NCBI RefSeq assembly: GCF_900104185.1
Contig: NZ_FNIZ01000020.1
Coordinates: forward strand, 1 to 64,000
Length of the DNA: 64,000 bases
Direction of reading: 5' to 3'
Source: Halobacillus aidingensis
GTDB taxonomy: Bacteria > Bacillota > Bacilli > Bacillales > Halobacillaceae
Positions 8,708 to 17,176 of this stretch are shown piece after piece. Under the pieces are notes generated by a model, which saw nothing but the letters and a program-made list of their open reading frames with translations, searched no databases and was not told where the DNA came from. The translations under genes were made by a program, and so were the position numbers. Position 1 is the stretch's first letter. The number at the start of each line of letters is the position of its first letter.

Positions 8708-8917
8708 TGCCGATGGAGACTGCATTTTTTCTGTAGCATCTATAAAGAGACGAAGAGTTGAAGAAACAGTGGATACATCGACGAGACCATCTTCACTATC
8801 TTTCACCTTATCGAGTTGCATGAGAAGGTATTCATCATATCCATGCAACTGTAGTTGCCCGGCGCAGATCTTCCCTTTCAACGTCATAATTTGTTGATGC
8901 AGTGCTTCCCGATCCAT
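8705..8917 (-). CDS. Conserved-looking 70-residue protein, function unknown
   Basis: This is a small soluble protein (MDREALHQQIMTLKGKICAG at the start) predicted to be mostly helical, with no membrane segment or recognisable motif. ATG 8917 is chosen because AAGGAGTGA ends five bases before it; the longer GTG start at 8926 lies within that ribosome binding site. It is monocistronic with terminators on both sides and sits just downstream of the M42 peptidase gene on the same strand. Confidence 0.65.
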   Translation of the reverse strand: MDREALHQQIMTLKGKICAGQLQLHGYDEYLLMQLDKVKDSEDGLVDVSTVSSTLRLFIDATEKMQSPSA

Positions 8918-8981
8918 GCAGATCACTCCTTAATATAGAAGATTATATCTGCTATTCTTTCCAATTATGCTTTAAATAAAC

Positions 8982-9008
8982 AAAACACCGAGGGAGACCC
9001 CTCGGTGC
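8982..9008 (-). terminator. Terminator of the M42 peptidase gene
   Basis: CACCGAGGG pairs with CCCTCGGTG with a tight loop, followed on the minus strand by TTTTG. Confidence 0.85.
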
Positions 9009-9016
9009 TGAACAGA

Positions 9017-10075
9017 TTAATCTTCTAGAGGATTCAGACTTTCATTTCCTGTCATATTCTTAATCATTTCAACCAATAAGGAGATCTCTTCTTCGATGTC
9101 CTTAACGCTTACAGTTTCTACAGGAGAATGCATATAACGGAGTGGCAGGGAAACAAGACTAACCGGAACACCTTTGCCGGTAAGTCTCATCTTATCAGCA
9201 TCCGTCCCAGTCATTCGGGGCGTTAGCTCATACTGCACGTCCATTTCAAGAGATTTGGCTGTGCTTTCAAGAAGCTTGTTAATCTTCCTGTTGATCGGGG
9301 CTCCTTTTGCAAGTACAGGTCCCCCGTCTAAGCGTACGTCGCCATGTTTATTCTTGTTGACCCCTGGATAATCGGTAGCAAACGTTACATCACATGCAAT
9401 TGCCATCGTTGGTTCAATGCCAGCCGCAGCGAAATAAGCTCCTCCCATGTTGGTCTCCTCATTGACGGTGCTTGCCGCATAGACCCCTATTTTAATTTCT
9501 TCTTTAGAAAGCCTTCTCAATACTTCCCCTACGATAAATTGTCCTGTACGGTTATCCAGACCGCGTCCGGCTATGTATCGATCCATCAACAGCTCCGGTT
9601 CCCTTTTATAGACAGCAAGATCACCAATTTGAACAAATTGCTCCACCTCATCTTTCGATTTGGCTCCACAGTCAATAAAAAGATCGTCTAAGCCAAAATC
9701 ACCTTTCAATCCACCATGATGTTGAGCGTTTACTCCAATGACCCCTGTCAATTCTTTTTCATAGCCAAGTATATTAACCTTCATTCCTACGGCTGCTTTC
9801 GGGTTGATGCCTCCCATTTTGTCAAAATGAAGATAACCTTGATCATCAATACGGTTGATGACGAGCGCAATTTCATCACAGTGCCCGGCTAACAGGATTT
9901 TGAATTCCGCTTCAGGATTCAATACAGCGATAGCATTCCCAGCATGGTCAGTCTTGATTTCGTCAGCAAATGGACGCATCTCTTTGATCCATCTTTTTTG
10001 TATCTCCATTTCCATGCTGGATGGAGAAGGTGTGTTTAGCAATTCCATTAAAAAATTCAGTCGTTCTTTTTCCAT
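9017..10075 (-). CDS. ytoP: M42-family metalloaminopeptidase, YtoP type
   Basis: This 352-residue cytosolic enzyme trims N-terminal residues from peptides with a two-metal centre. Metal-site motifs are LLAGHCDEIAL (about 64-74), GRGLDNRTG, TVNEETNMGG (catalytic Glu pair), ACDVT and a late RYMHSPVETV His. Length and order match glutamyl-aminopeptidase/YtoP-type M42 proteins. The start is set at ATG 10075: AAGGGGG touches ATG 10081 and is well spaced for 10075. It is a single gene with its own terminator, divergent from the thioredoxin-like gene, as in the ytoP-ytpP area of Bacillus. Confidence 0.92.
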   Translation of the reverse strand: MEKERLNFLMELLNTPSPSSMEMEIQKRWIKEMRPFADEIKTDHAGNAIAVLNPEAEFKILLAGHCDEIALVINRIDDQGYLHFDKMGGINPKAAVGMKVNILGYEKELTGVIGVNAQHHGGLKGDFGLDDLFIDCGAKSKDEVEQFVQIGDLAVYKREPELLMDRYIAGRGLDNRTGQFIVGEVLRRLSKEEIKIGVYAASTVNEETNMGGAYFAAAGIEPTMAIACDVTFATDYPGVNKNKHGDVRLDGGPVLAKGAPINRKINKLLESTAKSLEMDVQYELTPRMTGTDADKMRLTGKGVPVSLVSLPLRYMHSPVETVSVKDIEEEISLLVEMIKNMTGNESLNPLED

Positions 10076-10194
10076 AATCATCCCCCTTTTCTTTTATCAT
10101 ACCAAAAAAGGGGAATACCATTATAATTAGACGCTTATTCTGATCCTAATGAGGGAACATGATCCTGTACGGAGTTTTTAGAGGAGGAATTGGA

Positions 10195-10746
10195 ATGAAC
10201 TTAGAAAACTGGTTTAACAGAGGAATGACAGCACAGACCTACGTCGATCACATGCAAACACACCAGAAAGACTTCATTTATATATATGAAAACTTCCCGG
10301 TCCCCGTTGAAGATCAGCCCATATTCGAAAAAGTACAAAACAAGAAATTACGCGCGATTGTTCTTACAGAGGACTGGTGTGGAGATGCGATGCTGAACTT
10401 GCCGATTTTCTTAAAAATTGCAGAGCATGCACATATCCCCGTCCACTTCCTTTTGCGTGATGAAAATTTAGAATTGATGGATCAATATTTGACAAACGGA
10501 CGGTCAAGATCCATCCCTAAAATCATTTTTATCGACACCAAAGGAAATGAGGTGGGAACTTGGGGACCACGTGCTCCCGAAATCCAAGCATTTATTGATG
10601 ATTCATTAGCAAATCTTCCTGATCAAAATGCTGATGATTTTAACGAAAAACGAAAGGAAATGCTTACGTTCATTACAAAGGCCTATCGTGATAATCGAGA
10701 CTTCTGGTCTTGTGTCTATAAAGATTTGAAAGGAAAAATATCATGA
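10195..10746 (+). CDS. Thioredoxin-fold protein with a single active-site cysteine
   Basis: This 183-residue cytosolic protein matches the Thioredoxin_9-like group. The thioredoxin core begins near residue 50, with TEDWCGDAML at the active-site position. The usual second cysteine (CxxC) is Asp (CGDA), so it cannot form the classical disulphide; a monothiol role or loss of redox function is possible. SIPKIIFID carries the cis-Pro. ATG 10195 is chosen because GAGGAGGAA precedes it; upstream ATG 10159 has no such site. A terminator follows directly. Confidence 0.8.
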   Translation: MNLENWFNRGMTAQTYVDHMQTHQKDFIYIYENFPVPVEDQPIFEKVQNKKLRAIVLTEDWCGDAMLNLPIFLKIAEHAHIPVHFLLRDENLELMDQYLTNGRSRSIPKIIFIDTKGNEVGTWGPRAPEIQAFIDDSLANLPDQNADDFNEKRKEMLTFITKAYRDNRDFWSCVYKDLKGKIS

Positions 10747-10756
10747 CCCTGCTTCC

Positions 10757-10791
10757 AAAAGGATTTCCTTATTATTAAGGAAGTCCTTTTA
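10757..10791 (+). terminator. Rho-independent terminator
   Basis: AAAAGGA.TTCCTTA faces TAAGGAA.TCCTTTT with one mismatch. It lies between the thioredoxin-like gene and yugO and argues against a yugO start as early as 10795. Confidence 0.8.
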
Positions 10792-10845
10792 TGTTTGAAG
10801 AAAGACCGGAACAGCCATACTGAGGATAAAAAAGGGGCGTACGGC

Positions 10846-11844
10846 ATGCAATCCTTAATCCGCCTATATATTCAAATGCCGCTGTTTTTGCGGTTATTGA
10901 CTACAGTATTGTTTACCATGTCATTATTTGGGTTGATCATCCATATCATAGAGCCTGAGAACTTCCCCACTTTCTTTGATGGTCTCTGGTGGGCATTTGT
11001 GACAGGCGCCACCGTTGGTTATGGTGATTATGTCCCTTTAAGTGCAACAGGGAAAATCATCGCGATTCTTCTCATTCTATCAGGGGGAGGGCTGGTGACC
11101 TTTTATATGGCAACTCTTTCAGCTTCGACGGTCAAACATGAAACGGACTTATCAGAAGGAAAAGTCCCCTATAAAGGAAACGATCACTTGATCCTTGTTG
11201 GATGGAATGAACGGACCCGTCACTTGCTGGATATGCTGGAAGAACAAAACCTTCAAGAAAAAATTGTTCTGATCGACCGGACGATGAACCAATTTTATCA
11301 GCGTTTATCCAGTGTGCACTTCATTAATGGAAGTGCCACGAACGAAGAAACGCTTGAACATGCCAATGTAAATGAAGCAAGAATGGCGATCATAACCTCC
11401 GACCCATCCATGGAAGAAGAACAGTCCGACCAAACCGTTATTCATCAGATTGTTTCACTGAAAGGACACCATCCGGGTTTATTTATTATTGCTGAAGTAC
11501 TGACAGAAAAACAAAAAATCAATGCAGAACGGGCAGGAGCCGACACCGTCATCCGATCGAATGATTTTATGAGCAGTCTCTTCTACCAGGAGCTCTATCG
11601 CAACGATCCTGTCAAGCCATTTGAACTGCTTCTTCATTTGTTGGCAGAACGGCAATTTCACGAAGAAAAAATTAGTGGTGAACTCATCGGAAAACCTATG
11701 CTCAAAGCTTTTGAACACTTCCTGAAAGAACATTATCAAATTATCGGCATAAAAAAAGGCGAAGATCTCTCCTTCGACCTTCACCCTGATATTGTATTGG
11801 AAGAAGGGGATGTACTTGTTGTTTTTTCACCCCTTCGAAAGTAA
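10846..11844 (+). CDS. yugO: Potassium channel with RCK domain, YugO-like
   Basis: This is a 332-residue membrane channel. Two transmembrane helices (about 10-36 and 72-95) flank a pore loop whose selectivity filter reads TVGYGD, the K+ signature. An RCK/TrkA-N nucleotide-binding domain (about 110-235, ILVGWNERTRHLL) and a TrkA-C-like tail to the end follow. In B. subtilis YugO is the potassium channel linked to biofilm formation and electrical signalling. ATG 10846 with AAAAGGGG upstream is preferred; the TTG at 10795 lies in the preceding terminator. The next gene yugN converges and overlaps the 3' end by 18 bases. Confidence 0.92.
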   Translation: MQSLIRLYIQMPLFLRLLTTVLFTMSLFGLIIHIIEPENFPTFFDGLWWAFVTGATVGYGDYVPLSATGKIIAILLILSGGGLVTFYMATLSASTVKHETDLSEGKVPYKGNDHLILVGWNERTRHLLDMLEEQNLQEKIVLIDRTMNQFYQRLSSVHFINGSATNEETLEHANVNEARMAIITSDPSMEEEQSDQTVIHQIVSLKGHHPGLFIIAEVLTEKQKINAERAGADTVIRSNDFMSSLFYQELYRNDPVKPFELLLHLLAERQFHEEKISGELIGKPMLKAFEHFLKEHYQIIGIKKGEDLSFDLHPDIVLEEGDVLVVFSPLRK

Positions 11845-12243
11845 GACCTGTTCAACTTGGGCAAGCAACTCTCTTCCCTTATTGATGTGTTCTTCAGGAA
11901 AAGATGCGTCTTTATCCACCGGCTCCTGGAACTGATCGAAAATCGCACGAAAGTTCCCTTCTTTCACGTTATCATCAAGACCTGGATTATATTTATGAGA
12001 GAGCAGGAACGGTTCTTTCATTTCAATCATGGCATAATCGCCAGGTGCATCTAAAGAGCCTGAGGTTACGACGAACGGAAGACGAATGAATTGGTAACCT
12101 ACATGATCGTCTATTTTGTAATCAAAATATCCATGCTCATAATCCCAGTTGTCGGAAAGTTTAAAGCCGAGAGCCTTCAGTTCACTCTCCACATCGTTAT
12201 ACGTGTAGACTTGCCCTGTAATTGGTGAAGATAATGGAATCAC
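11827..12243 (-). CDS. yugN: YugN-like protein
   Basis: This 138-residue soluble protein has the YugN family pattern (WDYEHGYFDYKID, then YQFIRLPF and LSHKYNPGLDDN). Its function is unknown; the family is restricted to Bacillales. AAAGGAG is eight bases from GTG 12243 but only two from ATG 12249, so GTG is chosen. The gene is downstream of pgi on the same strand but separated by a strong terminator, and its 3' end overlaps yugO tail-to-tail. The order yugO-yugN-pgi is as in B. subtilis. Confidence 0.85.
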   Translation of the reverse strand: MIPLSSPITGQVYTYNDVESELKALGFKLSDNWDYEHGYFDYKIDDHVGYQFIRLPFVVTSGSLDAPGDYAMIEMKEPFLLSHKYNPGLDDNVKEGNFRAIFDQFQEPVDKDASFPEEHINKGRELLAQVEQVLLSKG

Positions 12244-12278
12244 TGTCATCACTCCTTTATTCCTTACTATGCCCAAAC

Positions 12279-12324
12279 AAAAAAAGCTCAGGTCATCCAT
12301 TTTCTGGAGGACCTGAGCTTTTCT
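12279..12324 (-). terminator. Terminator of pgi
   Basis: AAGCTCAGGTC pairs with GACCTGAGCTT with a 15-base loop and ends in TTTTTTTG on the minus strand. It sits between pgi and yugN, so yugN needs read-through or its own promoter. Confidence 0.88.
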
Positions 12325-12326
12325 TC

Positions 12327-13676
12327 TTATTTCAAGCGTTTTTCAAGTTCTTCTTTTTCTTTTTCGAATCCTGGCTTACCAAGTAGTGCAAACATGTTGA
12401 CTTTATATGCCTCTACACCTGGCTGGTCGAAAGGATTCACACCCAATAGATAACCGCTGATGGCACATGCTTTTTCAAAGAAGTACACGAGATATCCGAA
12501 CGTATAAGCATCGCGTTTCGGCAGGTGCAAGATTAAGTTCGGCACATCTCCGTCTGTGTGTGCAAGCATTGTTCCAAGGTAGGCTTTTTCATTTACCTCG
12601 TCCACTGTAGCTCCCGCGAGGTAATTAAGACCGTCCAAGTTCTGGCTGTCTTCCTCGATCGTAATGTCTGAAGATGGTGTTTCTACATTTAAAACCGTTT
12701 CAAACAAATCACGACGCCCTTCCTGTACATATTGTCCAAGAGAGTGCAGATCAGTGGAGAAGTTTGCAGAAGCAGGGAAAATTCCTTTTTGGTCTTTTCC
12801 TTCGCTCTCACCAAACAATTGCTTCCACCACTCAGAGAAATATTGAAGGGATGGCTCATAGTTCACAAGCATTTCAATCGTTTTCCCTTTGTTATAAAGG
12901 ACATTCCTAACGGCAGCATACTGATACGCAGGGTTTTCGGAAAGCTTATCTGTGCTCAACTCACTTTGAGCAGCCTGAGCACCTTTCATCATTTCATCAA
13001 TGTCGATTCCGCTTGCGGCAATTGGAAGAAGACCAACTGCCGTCAAAACAGAATAACGCCCACCGACATCATCCGGTACGACAAAGGATTCGTAGCCTTG
13101 TTCACCAGCCAGTGTCTTAAGGGCCCCTTTTTCTTTGTCAGTTGTTGCATAGATTCGTTTACGCGCTTCTTCTACGCCATACTTCTCTTCAAGGAACTTA
13201 CGGAAGATACGGAAAGCAATGGCCGGTTCTGTCGTCGTTCCACTCTTAGAGATGACATTGATGGAAACATCTTTGTCTTTAAGTACATCAAAAAGTTCAT
13301 TCATGTATGGCGCACTGATGCTGTTACCAATGAAGAACACTTGTGGAGTGCTTCGGTCTTCAGAAGACAACTCATTGTAAAAACTATGATTCAACATTTC
13401 AAGCGCAGCACGTGCCCCTAAGTATGATCCACCGATTCCGATGACCAGCAAAACATCAGAGTCTGATTTGATCTTTTCAGCGGATTTTTTAATACGTGCG
13501 AATTCCTCTTTATCGTAATCCTCAGGTAAATCCAACCATCCTAAAAAGTCATTTCCTGCTCCTGTTTTTTCGTGCAGGGATTTGTGCGCAAGGGAAACCG
13601 CTCCTTGCATGTATTCTAGTTCATGTTCACCAAAGAAAGGCAAAGCTTTTTCGTAATCAAAACGAACATGTGTCAT
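12327..13676 (-). CDS. pgi: Glucose-6-phosphate isomerase
   Basis: This 449-residue cytosolic enzyme interconverts glucose 6-phosphate and fructose 6-phosphate, linking sugar import to glycolysis. Two sugar-isomerase domains are visible: [15 protein letters not shown] (about 78-92) and the phosphate-binding [15 protein letters not shown]. The catalytic segments with TDLHSLGQ (His) and the C-terminal DQPGVEAYK (Lys) are present. The length equals other Bacillus Pgi proteins. ATG 13676 follows GGAGGGTCATCA. It is monocistronic with its own terminator; repeat R2 separates it from yugJ. Confidence 0.97.
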   Translation of the reverse strand: MTHVRFDYEKALPFFGEHELEYMQGAVSLAHKSLHEKTGAGNDFLGWLDLPEDYDKEEFARIKKSAEKIKSDSDVLLVIGIGGSYLGARAALEMLNHSFYNELSSEDRSTPQVFFIGNSISAPYMNELFDVLKDKDVSINVISKSGTTTEPAIAFRIFRKFLEEKYGVEEARKRIYATTDKEKGALKTLAGEQGYESFVVPDDVGGRYSVLTAVGLLPIAASGIDIDEMMKGAQAAQSELSTDKLSENPAYQYAAVRNVLYNKGKTIEMLVNYEPSLQYFSEWWKQLFGESEGKDQKGIFPASANFSTDLHSLGQYVQEGRRDLFETVLNVETPSSDITIEEDSQNLDGLNYLAGATVDEVNEKAYLGTMLAHTDGDVPNLILHLPKRDAYTFGYLVYFFEKACAISGYLLGVNPFDQPGVEAYKVNMFALLGKPGFEKEKEELEKRLK

Positions 13677-13844
13677 TGATGACCCTCCAAATCGTCATTT
13701 TTTGCTTGACCAATTTCACTTTATCGAAACCTTACCTTCAAATCAAGCAAACGCGAAATTGTAAACGGATACATGCGAAACTTTCATACATCTGTTAAAA
13801 TTATGGAGTAACACTTACCCAATATTAACCAACCAACTCAACAA

Positions 13845-14316
13845 ACGCTCCTTTTAGTTGAAGACTCATTCGAGACTTTTGTTGAGTGGATGGGGCTGCG
13901 GGAAAAAAGTGCATGGTGAGCCATTCCCCTCCGCCCCTTTGCTATATAAGTATCTCGAAACCACATCCCGAATAAGCTGCTTTTACTCATTGTAATTGGA
14001 GGGGAATAAACTCCCAAGGGCGCTATTCTGCATGTGGTATAGAGCGCTTCATGCTTAAAACACCAGGATAGTAGAAGGTACCCTCCCACAGTAAAGGGGT
14101 TCGTATCTCATATTCATCGAATGGGTGGTGGGAAGCTGCGAGAATCCCGTGGGAGAAGGAGATAGGCGAGATCCCTTTAGTGCGGCAGCCCGCCCGAGGA
14201 AGCTCGGCACTCCCCCACAGGAAAGCGAGTTGCTTCCCAGCCACCCCTGACGATCAACGCGGCAAGCGAATCCCGAAACATCTCGAAATCGAGTCTTCCG
14301 CAATCCCGCAAATCAG
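13845..14316 (+). repeat. Composite double-palindrome repeat, copy R2 (rearranged first arm)
   Basis: This copy begins with ACGCTCCTTTTAGTTGAAGACTC and ends with GAGTCTTCCGCAATCCCGC. The second palindrome is intact (about 14123-14250) and the core TATAGAGCGCTT is at 14039. The first palindrome has lost most of its length: after GGGGCTGCGGG it goes straight to AAAAAAGTGCATGGTGAG, which is the reverse complement of the far arm in other copies, then to CCATTCCCC. Interior orientation is the same as in R1, R4 and R5. Confidence 0.88.
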
Positions 14317-14328
14317 CTAAATAAACGT

Positions 14329-14361
14329 AAAAAATCGGAGGGCACACCCTCCGATTTTTTA
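14329..14361 (-). terminator. Terminator of yugJ
   Basis: AAAAAATCGGAGGG pairs perfectly with CCCTCCGATTTTTT around CACA. Confidence 0.93.
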
Positions 14362-14367
14362 CATATT

Positions 14368-15534
14368 TTATTTAGACATCTCCAAGATTTTTTGAACGTC
14401 TTCTTCATGCAATTGATTGAAGTTTCCGAATGGTCCTCGTTTCATTGCACGGTCGACGATGACATCGAATTTGTCGTCGCCAATATTGTAATCAGCTAAT
14501 GTTTCAGGAGCTCCGATTGAACTCCAGAAGGAACGTAGAGCCTTGATGCCCTCTTCGGCGACTTCTTTATCCCCTTTTCCTTCTGGATTGACGCCGAATA
14601 CTTTTGTAGCCAAACGAGCAAATCGTTGTTCGTTGACTTCCAAGTTGTGTTTCATCCAGTTCGGGAATAGAATCGCTAGTCCGCCCGCGTGTGGGATATC
14701 ATAGACAGCAGATACTGCATGCTCGATATTATGACTGGCCCAATCGCCGCGGTAACCCATTTGAAGCATACCATTCAGCGCAACGGTACCCGCATACAGA
14801 ATCGTTTCTCTATGTTCGAGTGATTCCAGGTCTTCAAGAAGCTTAGGTGCTGTATCAATAACTGCTCTCAGTACACCTTCCACCATCTCATCTTGCACAG
14901 GAGACTGTGTTGGGTTATGGAAGTACTGCTCAAACAAGTGTGTCATCATATCAACAATTCCATAGATCGTTTGGTCTTTCGGAACACTTACCGTGTAGGC
15001 AGGATCAAGAATAGAGAAAGTCGGATTCGTTAGAGGAGCTGCACCCCATCCGTACTTTTCATTCGTTTCCCAATTCGTTATGACAGCACCTGCATTCATT
15101 TCGGACCCTGTAGCTGCTAAGGTCAGTACGGTTCCGAATGGAAGAGCTGATTCAGGCTTCGCTTTTCTTGTAACGAGATCCCATGGAGCTCCGTCGTAAT
15201 TCGCTCCAGCTGCAATCGTTTTGGTACAATCAATGACACTTCCTCCACCTACAGCAAGAAGGAAATCGATGTTTTCTTCTTTACAGATCTGCACCCCTTT
15301 TTCCACAGTGGTCAGTTTAGGGTTGGGTTCTACACCAGATAGTTCCTGGACTTCCACACCCGCTTCGTTCAACTGACTCATCACTTGGTCATAGACACCG
15401 TTTTTCTTTATACTTCCTCCACCATATACAATAAGCACTTTTTTAGTGCCGTCCGGTAACTGGGAAGGTAATTGACTAATTTGGTCTTTACCGAAAATTA
15501 ATTTCGTTGGATTATGAAACGTAAAAGCATCCAT
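14368..15534 (-). CDS. yugJ: Iron-containing alcohol dehydrogenase, YugJ type
   Basis: This 388-residue cytosolic oxidoreductase is of the NAD(P)H-dependent butanol-dehydrogenase group. The nucleotide-binding [13 protein letters not shown] (about 96-108) is followed by the metal-site region with [24 protein letters not shown], containing the iron-binding histidines. The physiological aldehyde or alcohol is unknown. ATG 15534 with AAAGGGG nine bases upstream is the start. Synteny (pgi-yugJ-yuzA-yugI) supports orthology; the paralogue YugK found beside it in B. subtilis is absent. Confidence 0.92.
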   Translation of the reverse strand: MDAFTFHNPTKLIFGKDQISQLPSQLPDGTKKVLIVYGGGSIKKNGVYDQVMSQLNEAGVEVQELSGVEPNPKLTTVEKGVQICKEENIDFLLAVGGGSVIDCTKTIAAGANYDGAPWDLVTRKAKPESALPFGTVLTLAATGSEMNAGAVITNWETNEKYGWGAAPLTNPTFSILDPAYTVSVPKDQTIYGIVDMMTHLFEQYFHNPTQSPVQDEMVEGVLRAVIDTAPKLLEDLESLEHRETILYAGTVALNGMLQMGYRGDWASHNIEHAVSAVYDIPHAGGLAILFPNWMKHNLEVNEQRFARLATKVFGVNPEGKGDKEVAEEGIKALRSFWSSIGAPETLADYNIGDDKFDVIVDRAMKRGPFGNFNQLHEEDVQKILEMSK

Positions 15535-15673
15535 AATGAAATTCCCCTTTCTAAACTGAGCGTACGATGATATTATCCCCGAATTCCAAGGTATTCTCAA
15601 AAGATATGCAATTCGTATAATATTTTTTTCTGTGTTTAAGCTAATAAAGTATAACAAAAAGGAGGTGTTTTAG

Positions 15674-15913
15674 ATGAATTGGTTAAATCGTGTGGCACTT
15701 CTTCTAGTCATTGTTGGAGCAATCAACTGGGGGTTGATTGGTTTATTTCAATACGATCTTGTCGCTGGACTTTTCGGCGGTGGTGAACAAGGAGCATGGC
15801 TGTCACGGGTAATTTATACACTTGTCGGTATTAGCGGACTTATCGTCATATCTCTTTATTTTTCACCGGTTGCCGAACATGAGGAATCCGCGGCACCTGA
15901 TCCGGCGGAATAA
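15674..15913 (+). CDS. yuzA: DUF378 small membrane protein YuzA
   Basis: This 79-residue inner-membrane protein has two hydrophobic segments (about 7-28 and 46-66) and the family pattern NRVALLLVIVGAINWGLIGLF. Its function is unknown. ATG 15674 follows AAAAAGGAGG. It is divergent from yugJ and convergent with yugI across a shared palindromic terminator. Confidence 0.88.
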   Translation: MNWLNRVALLLVIVGAINWGLIGLFQYDLVAGLFGGGEQGAWLSRVIYTLVGISGLIVISLYFSPVAEHEESAAPDPAE

Positions 15914-15934
15914 ACTTAAAAGATGAATCAACAT

Positions 15935-15968
15935 AAAAAAGGACCTGTTCCATGGAACAGGTCCTTTT
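15935..15968. terminator. Bidirectional terminator between yuzA and yugI
   Basis: AAAAGGACCTGTTC and GAACAGGTCCTTTT form a perfect stem around CATG, with A and T tracts on the two sides. Confidence 0.93.
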
Positions 15969-15978
15969 CAAATCTTTC

Positions 15979-16359
15979 TTATTTACGGAATTTCTCGCGG
16001 TCGTCGGATTGTTTGATCCAATCTTCCAGCTTGTCTTTCAGCGTGTTGAAACCAGCTGTTGATTCTTCTTGCTTAGGTGCTGCTTGCTTACGAGGACGAC
16101 GTGTTGCTTTTGGAGCTTCTTGCGTCGCACGGATAGAAAGAGAATATTTATTGCTCTTTTCATCGATGTTCAAAATTTTAACTTGTACCTCGTCACCTTC
16201 GGAAAGATGCTCGTTGATATCCTTAACGTAGCCGTGAGTTACTTCTGAAATGTGTACAAGTCCTTGAACTTGCTCATCTAGAGCAACGAACGCACCGTAT
16301 GGCTGAATTCCTGTAACTTTACCTTCTAAAACTTGACCTTCTTGAAACTTATCTGACAT
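15979..16359 (-). CDS. yugI: S1-domain RNA-binding general stress protein 13
   Basis: This 126-residue cytosolic protein has one S1/OB-fold domain (about 5-76, with VTGIQPYGAFVALDEQVQGLVHISEV) and a basic Arg/Lys-rich tail. Homologues bind RNA and associate with ribosomes under stress. ATG 16359 is used, with CAGGAG upstream; the TTG at 16368 is too close to it. It ends at the shared terminator with yuzA. Confidence 0.9.
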   Translation of the reverse strand: MSDKFQEGQVLEGKVTGIQPYGAFVALDEQVQGLVHISEVTHGYVKDINEHLSEGDEVQVKILNIDEKSNKYSLSIRATQEAPKATRRPRKQAAPKQEESTAGFNTLKDKLEDWIKQSDDREKFRK

Positions 16360-16524
16360 GCTATACAACTCCTGATTTAATTATTATTCGCTTCTTTTCA
16401 CGCAATAAATGATTTTACCATAAAAGAGACCATTTAGCAAAGTAAACTTAAACTTCTCTAAACGTTTGAAATTTCTCCCCCGATAAAGTGGTATAATATA
16501 GGAAAGAACAGAGGAGGTATGCTT

Positions 16525-16881
16525 ATGTCCACTGGTAACAATATCCGCAAATACCGCGAGTTGAAAAACTTCACAAAGGAAGAACTGGCTATGAAAGTCA
16601 GAATTGGGGTCCATACTCTCGAAAGTTATGAAACTGACGAACGTATTCCTGAATTGGATACAATCCTTAAGATTTCAACTGTCCTTGATATCCCTGCCTC
16701 TGAATTATTGGAAAACCATGAGGAAAACTCCTCAGAAATTGATGAAGAGTTACAAACTCTCATACAGGAAATTGGCGTGAAACGTTCAAAACTCCTACTT
16801 AAAAAAGCCCGTGACTTCTCAGAACAGGACGTCCTTCGCGCAATGAATCTCCTCTATGATTTAAATCAACAAAAAAATTAA
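16525..16881 (+). CDS. XRE-family helix-turn-helix regulator
   Basis: This 118-residue cytosolic DNA-binding protein has an N-terminal Cro/CI-type domain (about 5-60: NIRKYRELKNFTKEELAMKV, then IGVHTLESYETDERIPELDT), followed by an acidic linker and a helical C-terminal region ending in AMNLLYDLNQ. It resembles the small Bacillus regulators next to yugI. The target is unknown and no clear palindromic operator was identified. ATG 16525 follows AGAGGAGG at seven bases. A strong terminator is 73 bases downstream. Confidence 0.85.
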   Translation: MSTGNNIRKYRELKNFTKEELAMKVRIGVHTLESYETDERIPELDTILKISTVLDIPASELLENHEENSSEIDEELQTLIQEIGVKRSKLLLKKARDFSEQDVLRAMNLLYDLNQQKN

Positions 16882-16953
16882 AAAATAGGTTTATAAACTA
16901 TGAAAGATGGTTATATTAAATAACGTAAGACTTTCTCGTATTCCCCCTGTGTA

Positions 16954-16987
16954 AGCAGAGCGAACGTTCGCTTTGCTTTTTTTTTGG
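16954..16987 (+). terminator. Rho-independent terminator
   Basis: AGCAGAGCGAA pairs with TTCGCTTTGCT (one mismatch), followed by at least eight T residues. Confidence 0.9.
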
Positions 16988-17176
16988 GCTTTTTTATCAA
17001 ACACTCACCAATACTTATCACGAAGATACGGCCATTCCTAAGAGATCCTCTTTCCTTAGCTATACAATGTATCTTCGTTCTATTCGTAGAGTCATTGCAC
17101 ACAAACAACATATTTTCATTCAACCGTCCGATTCGGGTAAGATAGATAACAAAATGGAGTATTGGAGGAAAACGCT

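Noticed and set aside
12732-13421. 229-codon plus-strand frame opposite pgi
   Set aside because: It is antisense to a well-conserved enzyme gene, has no ribosome binding site and an implausible composition (many Cys, Arg, Phe).
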